Of a DNA stretch of 12,410 bases, positions 6,602 to 12,410 are shown piece after piece; positions within the stretch are counted from its first letter, which is position 1, and every line of letters starts with the position of its first letter. Made by a program: the position numbers and the translations under genes. Origin of the DNA: an uncultured Selenomonadaceae bacterium (lineage in GTDB: Bacteria > Bacillota > Negativicutes > Selenomonadales > Selenomonadaceae); the NCBI GenBank assembly GCA_905236785.1, contig CAJOQC010000061.1, positions 1 through 12,410 of the forward strand, in the 5' to 3' direction. Under the pieces are notes generated by a model that saw only the letters and a list, made by a program, of their open reading frames with translations, was not told the origin of the DNA and searched no databases.

Positions 6602-6630
6602 ATGGTATCAATTTTCTTTGCCCGCGTCAA
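6602..6630 (-). promoter_or_regulatory. Sigma-A promoter for yvyF
   Basis: On the minus strand the -35 is TTGACG (6625-6630) and the -10 is TACCAT (6602-6607), with a spacer of exactly 17 nt. A TG one base before the -10 gives an extended -10 (TGATACCAT). Transcription should begin near 6595, giving a leader of about 58 nt before TTG 6537. The -35 directly abuts the hairpin that ends the upstream gene. Confidence 0.75.
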
Positions 6631-6632
6631 TA

Positions 6633-6667
6633 GACCCCGACGAAAACAAATTATTTTCGTCGGGGTC
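6633..6667 (-). terminator. Long hairpin, probable terminator after the sulfatase-like gene
   Basis: GACCCCGACGAAAA and TTTTCGTCGGGGTC form a perfect 14-bp stem with a 7-nt loop. It lies in the 195-nt gap between the sulfatase-like stop (6733) and the yvyF start. The stem is very stable, but on the minus strand it is followed by TATTGACG and not by a U-tract. Termination may therefore be incomplete or factor-assisted. On the plus strand the stem is followed by only three T residues. Confidence 0.6.
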
Positions 6668-6732
6668 TTTGCCGCAAAAAGTGAATATACGGTTTTTTTG
6701 AGGCGGCAATTAACAATATTTGCCGAAAAAAT

Positions 6733-8631
6733 TTATTTTTCAAATTTTTTCTTTTTCGCCGCAACGGGAGCATTATTCAAAAGCCCCCGTCGGTAAAGAA
6801 GGCTTGCGCCTTGATAATGGGCAACGGCCTCCTTGGTCAATTCCTCGTCGGCCTTCACCGGGGAATATATGCTCTTTTCCCAATCCTCAATCTTAAAACA
6901 TTCCGCTTTGCCGTCGGGGGAAAGTATCATCAGACGGCCGCCTTTAACATATCCAAGCAATCGACAATCCCCGATAAAAGCTCGGTCGCCTTCCGGCGCG
7001 GCGGCAAAAATATCCCTGCCCATAAAGGAAGCCTTGTAGGAAATGCCCAGCATACCAAAAAGCGTGGGGGAAATGTCCGCTTGGCTCATAAGCCGCTCGC
7101 TTTTGCCGGGGGGGATAAGTTGCGGCGCGTAAACAAGGCAAGGGATTTTATATTCGTTGACGGGCAACGATGTTCGTTGCGCTCCTCGCGCATGGTGGTT
7201 GCCCATTATGACAAACACCGTGTTGTTAAACCATGGTTTTTCCTTGGCGCGGCGCAGAAAATCGCCGACGGCTCGGTCGGCATTGCGGCAGGATTTTTCA
7301 AAATCGTCGGCGCGGCGGTCGGCGGCGGTCAGCACAATTTGAAAGGCCGACTCGCCTTCGTCAAAATGTTCGTCCATTCTCTTTATGACTTGGGCGTAGA
7401 GTGTTTCGTCCGCCATGCCCCACTTCGTTTCGCCAAAAATTTTCCCGTCGGACATGGCAAGGCGGTCTTTTACTTCAAAACCCCTGCTTTCAAAAAATTC
7501 GTTAATGTTGCCAAAATATCCGTAGCCGCCGTAAATAAAATCGGTTTTGTACCCTTGTTCGCGCATCAACTCGCCTATTGTCAGCATATCGGCGTTGTCG
7601 GCGCGGCGCATAATCGAGCGGCCGGGAGCGGGGGGCATGGAGAGGGAAACCGCCTCAAGCCCCTGCGCCCGTTGCGCTCCCGTGGCGAACATTTTGGTGA
7701 AAACAAAGGAATTTTGGGCAAGTTCGTCCATGTTCGGCGCTGAGGACCGCTTCGCGTTGCCGAACACGGAACTGTATGGCGAACTTAGGCCGTCTGCCAT
7801 GATGATTATTATGTGGGGCTTTTTGTCGCTCAAACGGTTTTTGTTCACCACATCGCGCTCTATGCCTTCAGTTGAGGTAAATTTCGTGTTGTTGGCGGAT
7901 AATTTTTGCCGCAGATTTTCTCTTACGCTTTTTTCGTCCTCCGAAAAGTAAAACGCCCGATAATCAATTTCCTTGCCCGCAAGGGCGCAGGCAAAGGCGC
8001 GGTGGCTGTTGGCGGCAATTTCTGCGTTGTATCGGTTGTCGCTCGCCTTTTGCGGCAAATCGTCGGGCAAAAGAAAAGCAAGGCCGACGGGCAACAACAG
8101 AATGAGGCAACGGATAAATTTTTCAACGCCGCCGTAAATGACAAACCGCTCCGGCAATTTTCTCATTTGCCTGCCCGCCGCAACAAAAGCCGCCGCCGCC
8201 AACAGAGGGAGCAAAAATTCTGCGGGGAGTACCTGCCAAATATCGCCGAAAAGTTCGTCTGCGCAAGCGAAAAAATCAGCGGCGACAAAGTTAAAATCGG
8301 CGTTAAACTCCCGCCTAAAGAAAAACAAGGCTATTGTCGTAAAAAACAGGAAAAAATTCATCAAAAAAGCCAAGGCGAAAACACACCTTCGCCCACTTTT
8401 GCCGCTCAAGAATTTTGACGATGCCGCCGTGAGGAAAATTCCCATGGGCAAAACGTAAATCGCGCCCAAGGTTGCATCAAAGAGCATCCCTATGCCTATC
8501 GCCCCCAAAATTTCCCAAATTTCATGGGACAACGCCTCAAAGACGCAGGCAATCATAACAAAGCGAATGGCGGTTTGAATGAAGAAGTATGTAAAAAAAT
8601 GGGTTGCGAGATATGTCCGTCTTGAATTCAT
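6733..8631 (-). CDS. LtaS/YejM-like membrane sulfatase-fold protein, probable pseudoenzyme
   Basis: The first ~190 residues hold about five membrane helices (roughly 11-33, 41-70, 82-105, 136-153, 172-189). From about 270 a phosphoglycerol-transferase/sulfatase domain follows, normally extracytoplasmic. Family landmarks are clear: KPHIIIIMADGLS (271-283), GLEAVSLSMPPAPGRSI (324-340), KWGMADETLY (403-412), then PWFNNTVFVIM, YKIPCLVYAPQLIPPG and a C-terminal SQADISPTLFGMLGI. The catalytic motifs are degraded. D280 stands where the metal-binding Glu is usual. GAQRAQG (318-324) lacks the nucleophilic Thr seen as GTRTVRG in relatives. The SNHRP motif reads ADRRA (437-441), and ADHGAR reads GNHHAR (477-482). 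I therefore infer loss or change of the lipid-head-group transferase reaction, with a possible binding or regulatory role. The frame is intact, so it is not a decaying gene. ATG 8631 has GGAG 6 nt upstream. The fold call is firm; the inactivity is inference. Confidence 0.85.
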   Translation of the reverse strand: MNSRRTYLATHFFTYFFIQTAIRFVMIACVFEALSHEIWEILGAIGIGMLFDATLGAIYVLPMGIFLTAASSKFLSGKSGRRCVFALAFLMNFFLFFTTIALFFFRREFNADFNFVAADFFACADELFGDIWQVLPAEFLLPLLAAAAFVAAGRQMRKLPERFVIYGGVEKFIRCLILLLPVGLAFLLPDDLPQKASDNRYNAEIAANSHRAFACALAGKEIDYRAFYFSEDEKSVRENLRQKLSANNTKFTSTEGIERDVVNKNRLSDKKPHIIIIMADGLSSPYSSVFGNAKRSSAPNMDELAQNSFVFTKMFATGAQRAQGLEAVSLSMPPAPGRSIMRRADNADMLTIGELMREQGYKTDFIYGGYGYFGNINEFFESRGFEVKDRLAMSDGKIFGETKWGMADETLYAQVIKRMDEHFDEGESAFQIVLTAADRRADDFEKSCRNADRAVGDFLRRAKEKPWFNNTVFVIMGNHHARGAQRTSLPVNEYKIPCLVYAPQLIPPGKSERLMSQADISPTLFGMLGISYKASFMGRDIFAAAPEGDRAFIGDCRLLGYVKGGRLMILSPDGKAECFKIEDWEKSIYSPVKADEELTKEAVAHYQGASLLYRRGLLNNAPVAAKKKKFEK

Positions 8632-8654
8632 TTTTTTCTCCGAATTTTATACTG

Positions 8655-8671
8655 CTATCCGTTAAGGATAG
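8655..8671. other. Small hairpin in the dnaX to sulfatase-like gap
   Basis: CTATCC-GTTAA-GGATAG is a perfect 6-bp stem in the 79-nt gap between the dnaX stop and the next start. On the minus strand no U-run follows, so it is not a convincing terminator, and readthrough from dnaX is plausible. The rest of the gap is A/T-rich. I see no good promoter pair; TATAAA lies nearby without a matching -35. Confidence 0.3.
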
Positions 8672-8710
8672 TTATGAGAATTTTTTTGAGCTTACGGCTA
8701 AAAACCGGTG

Positions 8711-10495
8711 TTAATCCATGGGAACAACATTGTCACCGAAAACGTCAATGGCGTGTTTCATGTTTTCCCGTTCGTCATCGTCAAGATCCGTCATGTCAAC
8801 GGGAAATTTCTCGTCCGTCTTGGCGGATTTTTTCGGCGGGGTCGGCTTCGGTTCAAATTTTGGGGCGGCTTTTGGTTCGGCAATTTTGGGGGCGGAGGCT
8901 CTCCCTCTTGCGTTTTCGCGTGAGGAAAAGAAAAACTCCGTCGGCTCGCCGACCACTTCCGTCAGCAGTTTTTCGGCGGCGGCATGATATTTTTCCTCCG
9001 CCATGCTCATATACATATCCGTGGGGAACTCGATTTGCAGTCTGTTGTCGTTACGCCCCACAAATCGTCCATGCTTAAAACAGGCCAAAAGCGGCACTTT
9101 GCGGCGAATGTCCAACTCAGCCAAAAACTTTTTCCAAAGTTCCTCGTCGTCGGCGTTTACGTTTATGTTTTTGGGGGCGGCATTTTCCGCCGCGGGAGTT
9201 ATGTTGTCCCCCGTGGGCATATTTTCTTTCTTGGCGGCGGGTTTTGCGGTGGCGGCCGTCGCTGCTTTGTCGGCGGCAGGTCTTATGGGTTGCGCCGCCA
9301 CGGTTCCTGCGGCAAGTTGCGCCGACAAGGCCGCCACTTTGGCCTCCAATTTGGCGATTTTTTGCTCATCAGCCCCCATTATTTTTTCGCCCGTTGCCGC
9401 CCGTGTGGGTTGCGCGTCAAAACACATGGACAAAAGGGCGGCTTCAAGGGTAATTCGCGGTTGAGGAGAAAATTTAAGTTCCCGCGCCGCGTCATAAAGT
9501 CGGTTTATATGGGCGATAATTTTTTCATGGGGAAATAAATTTGCCTGTTTCGCCAAAACATCCACGGGCGTTCCTTGGTAGTCTATTCCTTCGGCATCAC
9601 CCGCCGCCTTAAATATCATAAGATTTCTAAAATGAGCGGTTAGTTCCGCCGTCAGTTGTTTTAGGTCTTTGCCGTCAGTTACCGCCGCGCCCAAAATTTT
9701 TACCACGGCGGCTGCGTTTTTTTCGGCTATGGCTTGGATTACGTCGTAAATGTCCTTTTTATCCGTCAGCCCCAAAATTTCCCGCACTTTGTCGGCGTCA
9801 ATCGCGCCGCCGGTTAAACTCCACGCCTGATCCAAGATGCTAAGCGCGTCCCTTAGTCCGCCGTCCGCCGCCCGGGCGATTACAAACAGAGCGTCGTCGG
9901 TTATTTCTATGCCCGTTTGTTCGGCGACGTATTTTAGCCGCGCCACGATTTCTTCGGGCAAAATCCGCTTAAAATCGTAACGTTGGGTGCGTGATTGAAT
10001 GGTGACGGGGACTTTGTGCGCCTCCGTCGTGGCCAAAATGAAAACCACATGGGAGGGCGGCTCTTCCAACGTCTTTAGAAGGGCGTTAAAGGCTTCGGTG
10101 GTCAACATATGTACTTCGTCGATGATGTACACCTTGTAACGCCCTTCGGCGGGGGCGAACTTCACCGTTTCCCGCAGGTCGCGGATTTCGTCGATGCCCC
10201 GGTTGGAGGCCGCGTCAATCTCAAACACGTCCATGGACGAGCCTTCGGTTATTTTGCGGCAGTTGTCGCATTTGCCGCAGGGGGCGGGGGTCGGCCCTTC
10301 TTGGCAATTTAGAGCCTTGGCGAAAATTTTGGCAACGCTTGTCTTGCCTGTCCCTCGCGGCCCGGCGAAAAGATAGGCATGGCTTATTTTATTCGTTTCG
10401 ATTGCTTTCGTGAGGGTTTGGCTGACATGGCGTTGGCCTGCCAAATCGGCAAATGTGGAAGGTCGCCAACGGCGATATAAAGCAACGTAAGCCAT
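8711..10495 (-). CDS. dnaX: DNA polymerase III subunit gamma/tau
   Basis: DnaX is the clamp-loader ATPase that assembles the sliding clamp and couples polymerase cores at the replication fork. The 594-residue protein starts MAYVALYRRWRPSTFADLAG, the classic DnaX N-terminus. The AAA+ motifs follow: Walker A GPRGTGKT (45-52), zinc ligands C64, C73, C76 and C79, Walker B IIDEVH (124-129), sensor 1 ATTE (155-158) and SRTQR (168-172). The collar domain is followed by an Ala/Pro/Lys-rich linker at about 390-440 and a C-terminal domain typical of tau. The ATG is only weakly preceded by GGGA. The rnj terminator lies just upstream and I find no clear promoter in that 61-nt gap, so expression may depend on readthrough or on a promoter inside rnj. 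The usual Bacillota neighbours ybaB and recR do not follow. I see no frameshift signal for a separate gamma form. Confidence 0.97.
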   Translation of the reverse strand: MAYVALYRRWRPSTFADLAGQRHVSQTLTKAIETNKISHAYLFAGPRGTGKTSVAKIFAKALNCQEGPTPAPCGKCDNCRKITEGSSMDVFEIDAASNRGIDEIRDLRETVKFAPAEGRYKVYIIDEVHMLTTEAFNALLKTLEEPPSHVVFILATTEAHKVPVTIQSRTQRYDFKRILPEEIVARLKYVAEQTGIEITDDALFVIARAADGGLRDALSILDQAWSLTGGAIDADKVREILGLTDKKDIYDVIQAIAEKNAAAVVKILGAAVTDGKDLKQLTAELTAHFRNLMIFKAAGDAEGIDYQGTPVDVLAKQANLFPHEKIIAHINRLYDAARELKFSPQPRITLEAALLSMCFDAQPTRAATGEKIMGADEQKIAKLEAKVAALSAQLAAGTVAAQPIRPAADKAATAATAKPAAKKENMPTGDNITPAAENAAPKNINVNADDEELWKKFLAELDIRRKVPLLACFKHGRFVGRNDNRLQIEFPTDMYMSMAEEKYHAAAEKLLTEVVGEPTEFFFSSRENARGRASAPKIAEPKAAPKFEPKPTPPKKSAKTDEKFPVDMTDLDDDERENMKHAIDVFGDNVVPMD

Positions 10496-10510
10496 TTTTT
10501 ATCATTTCCC

Positions 10511-10539
10511 AAAACAAGGCAGGGGATTTCCCCTGCCTT
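10511..10539 (-). terminator. Hairpin terminator between rnj and dnaX
   Basis: AAGGCAGGGGA and TCCCCTGCCTT (10516-10539) form a perfect 11-bp stem with a 2-nt centre; in practice the loop is slightly larger. On the minus strand the arm ends in TT-G-TTTT, a short U-tract. It begins about 17 nt after the rnj stop codon and ends about 15 nt before the dnaX ATG. It could therefore terminate rnj, attenuate dnaX, or both. Confidence 0.85.
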
Positions 10540-10556
10540 AAAAATTTCAATTAAAA

Positions 10557-12221
10557 TTACACTTCAATAATTATCGGCAAAATCATGGGACGTCGCCGAG
10601 TTTTTTCAAATATATATCTTCCCAAAGCCTCGCGGACGTTGCTCTTAATGAGCGACCATTCCACAACGCCTTCGTCCTCGCAACGGTAAATAGCGTCCCG
10701 CACCCGTTTTCGCACGTCGTCCATAAGCGCCTCGGACTCGCGGACGTACACAAACCCGCGGGACACGATGTCCGGCTCGGATACAATATGCCCGTCGTCG
10801 CGGCTCATGGCCATGACGACTATCAAAATGCCGTCTTGAGATAGTTGCCGACGGTCGCGCAGGACTATGTTGCCAACGTCCCCCACGCCCAAGCCGTCAA
10901 CCATGACCATGCCGGCGGTGACTTTGCCGGCAAACTGCCCCTTGTCCCGGGTAAACTCCATTATTTGCCCGTTTTCGGCTATAAATATATTTTCCTTGGC
11001 CATGCCAAGTTCTTGAGCAAGTTTGGCGTGTTTCACCAAATGATGATATTCGCCGTGGACGGGGATAAAAAATTTCGGTCGCACCAAATTGTGCATGAGT
11101 TTTAATTCTTCGCGAGCGGCGTGACCAGATACATGAATCCCCTCGTCCTTGCCGTAGATTACGTTTGCCCCAAGTTTCATGAGGTTATCAACGGTTTTTG
11201 CCACCAATTTCTCGTTGCCGGGTATGGGTGTGGCGGAAATTATCACCGTATCGTCGGGGACAATGCCCACCTTGCGGTGATCGCTCAACGCCATGCGGGT
11301 AAGGGCGCTCATGGGTTCGCCTTGGCTTCCGGTGGTGGTGATTACGATTTTGTTGTGGGGGTAGTTGTTGATTTCGTCGATGTCGATAATCGTGCCTTCG
11401 GGGGCGTTTAGGTAGCCAAGTTCCAAGGAAATGTTGACCACGTTCACCATACTGCGCCCCAACACGGCAACTTTCCTCTTGTAGTGAACAGCCGTGTCGA
11501 TTACTTGCTGGATACGATGCACATTCGACGAGAAAGTGGCGACGATAATCCGCCCCCGCGCCGAGCGAAAGGCTCGCTCAAAGGCTACGCCCACGGTACT
11601 CTCGGAGGGTGTGTGGCCCTCCCTTTCCGCGTTGGTGCTGTCAGCCATCAAGACCAACACGCCCTTGTTGCCAAGTTCCGCAAAACGGCGAAAATCCGTC
11701 ATTTGCCCGTCGATGGGGGTATAATCGAGCTTGAAGTCGCCGGTGTGGACAATCATGCCCACCGGCGTTTTTATGGAAAGCCCCACCGCATCGGGAATAC
11801 TGTGATTTACGCGCAAAAAGCCCACCGTAAAACAGCCGACGTTTATGGTGTCGCCGGCCGTAACGGCGCGAAGATTTTTGGAGTCAACGCCGTTTTCCTT
11901 TAAGCGTCCTTCCAAAATTCCCAAAGTAAGCCGCGTTCCGTAAACGGGAACGTCCAGTTGCTTCATTATATACGGAAGCGCGCCGATATGATCCTCATGA
12001 CCGTGAGTGAGGAAAATTGCGCGCACCATGTCCTTATTCTCCAAAAGATAGCTGATGTCCGGGATAACCAAGTCAATGCCCAGCATATCTTCTTCGGGGA
12101 ACATAAGCCCGGAGTCGATGAGGATAATTTCGTCGCCGACTCGTATAACGGTCATATTCTTTCCTATTTCCCCCAAACCGCCCAACGGAATTATTTGCAG
12201 TTTAGGTTGTGTTTTTGCCAA
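10557..12221 (-). CDS. rnj: Ribonuclease J
   Basis: RNase J is a 5'-to-3' exo- and endoribonuclease of the metallo-beta-lactamase/beta-CASP family and a main mRNA-decay and RNA-maturation enzyme in Bacillota. The 554-residue length is normal. The metal site is visible as HGHEDH (73-78), H140 in VNHSIPD and D162 in GDFKLD. Beta-CASP motifs include ADSTNAER (193-200), ATFSSNVHR (228-236), TGSQGEP, SGHAAREEL and FIPVHGEYHH. The C-terminal domain ends in RRRPMILPIIIEV, typical of the family. The start is a TTG at 12221 with GGAGGTG in front (9 nt from GGAGG to TTG); translation gives MAKTQPKLQIIPLGGLGEIG, as in homologues. A sigma-A promoter and a leader hairpin lie upstream and a terminator follows. 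Whether it is the J1 or J2 type cannot be told from this alone. Confidence 0.96.
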   Translation of the reverse strand: MAKTQPKLQIIPLGGLGEIGKNMTVIRVGDEIILIDSGLMFPEEDMLGIDLVIPDISYLLENKDMVRAIFLTHGHEDHIGALPYIMKQLDVPVYGTRLTLGILEGRLKENGVDSKNLRAVTAGDTINVGCFTVGFLRVNHSIPDAVGLSIKTPVGMIVHTGDFKLDYTPIDGQMTDFRRFAELGNKGVLVLMADSTNAEREGHTPSESTVGVAFERAFRSARGRIIVATFSSNVHRIQQVIDTAVHYKRKVAVLGRSMVNVVNISLELGYLNAPEGTIIDIDEINNYPHNKIVITTTGSQGEPMSALTRMALSDHRKVGIVPDDTVIISATPIPGNEKLVAKTVDNLMKLGANVIYGKDEGIHVSGHAAREELKLMHNLVRPKFFIPVHGEYHHLVKHAKLAQELGMAKENIFIAENGQIMEFTRDKGQFAGKVTAGMVMVDGLGVGDVGNIVLRDRRQLSQDGILIVVMAMSRDDGHIVSEPDIVSRGFVYVRESEALMDDVRKRVRDAIYRCEDEGVVEWSLIKSNVREALGRYIFEKTRRRPMILPIIIEV

Positions 12222-12238
12222 ACAGTTGCACCTCCGCC

Positions 12239-12265
12239 GGGGTCGTATTTTCCGAACGCGACCCC
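12239..12265 (-). promoter_or_regulatory. Leader hairpin next to the rnj ribosome binding site
   Basis: GGGGTCG and CGACCCC form a perfect 7-bp, GC-rich stem with a 13-nt loop in the rnj 5' leader. The stem ends 3 nt before the GGAGG Shine-Dalgarno (12231-12235). It could stabilise the mRNA 5' region or tune initiation at the TTG start. It is too early to be a terminator, as no U-run follows. Confidence 0.5.
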
Positions 12266-12311
12266 TGTTTATAAAATTTTCAAAAAATCCGCTCGATTTT
12301 CCGTTGGGGTT

Positions 12312-12340
12312 ATTGTATCATTACCCTTAAAACAATGCAA
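12312..12340 (-). promoter_or_regulatory. Sigma-A promoter for rnj
   Basis: On the minus strand the -35 is TTGCAT (12335-12340) and the -10 is TACAAT (12312-12317), with a 17-nt spacer and a TG one base before the -10 (TGATACAAT). Expected start of transcription is near 12305, giving a leader of about 84 nt. This is the best promoter in the window. Confidence 0.82.
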
Positions 12341-12396
12341 GAACTTTCCGTTGCCGAAAGCATATTGCTATTCACAGCTAAGCGAGTAACCCATCC

Positions 12397-12409
12397 GCCG
12401 CTTCGCGGC
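12397..12409. repeat. Hairpin at the window edge, possibly the end of another repeat copy
   Basis: GCCGC-TTC-GCGGC is a perfect 5-bp stem one base from the window end. Its surroundings (CATCC before it, CA after it) resemble the left flank of the repeat at 69-198, where CTCCC precedes and ACACCC follows a comparable GTCGGC/GCCGAC hairpin. It may be the start of a second copy cut by the window, or simply the tail of the neighbouring gene's terminator. Confidence 0.28.
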
Positions 12410-12410
12410 A

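Noticed and set aside
6538..6630. Longer yvyF start at TTG 6630
   Set aside because: That codon is part of the -35 box TTGACG, and the extra 31 residues do not resemble the family, whose members begin just before NCPxCG.
6704..6725. CGGCAA/TTGCCG inverted repeat after the sulfatase-like gene
   Set aside because: The stem is 6 bp with a 10-nt loop and no T-run in the transcribed direction. The words are common in this genome's composition, so chance is likely.
6811..7743. Open frame of 310 codons on the plus strand
   Set aside because: It lies wholly antisense to the well-supported sulfatase-like gene. The translation is His/Gly/Ala-rich with no recognisable family, as expected for a shadow of a GC-skewed coding frame.
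8711..9300. Programmed frameshift in dnaX to make a short gamma subunit
   Set aside because: The A-runs near residues 420 and 560 do not form an X-XXY-YYZ slippery heptamer in the reading frame, and I see no stimulatory hairpin.

Overview
This is a chromosomal window from a member of the Bacillota. It carries RNase J, a low-GC-type DnaX, and a flagellar cluster with FlgM, FlgN and the zinc protein YvyF, and it uses TTG starts behind good Shine-Dalgarno sites. An LtaS/YejM-like membrane sulfatase-fold protein and the style of the flagellar cluster would fit the Negativicutes, but that narrower placement is inference. Every gene I accept lies on the minus strand, so transcription runs from high to low coordinates. 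I see no prophage, transposase, CRISPR array, tRNA or rRNA.

From the right: bases 12222-12410 hold a clear sigma-A promoter and a leader hairpin for rnj (RNase J, 10557-12221). A strong hairpin terminator separates rnj from dnaX (8711-10495). After a 79-nt gap comes a five-TM protein with an alkaline-phosphatase/sulfatase fold (6733-8631). Its catalytic motifs look degraded, so it may be a pseudoenzyme. A 14-bp-stem hairpin (6633-6667) closes that unit and abuts a good promoter for yvyF (6115-6537), which ends at a textbook terminator (6002-6033).

The flagellar late-gene operon follows with short gaps: flgM (anti-sigma-28), flgN, a second FlgN-like gene, flgK (HAP1) and flgL (HAP3). FlgM would hold sigma-28 until the hook is complete. 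The FlgN-type chaperones would keep FlgK and FlgL export-competent. FlgK and FlgL form the hook-filament junction. Both junction proteins are much larger than usual because of central insertions; the FlgK insertion has three 73-residue, cysteine-bearing tandem repeats. The window ends on the left in a roughly 130-bp multi-hairpin intergenic repeat.

Most of the window is ordinary core genome. The parts worth a second look are the FlgK/FlgL insertions with the doubled chaperone, the probable pseudo-sulfatase, and the regulatory-looking repeats around yvyF. I do not see a wholly new system.
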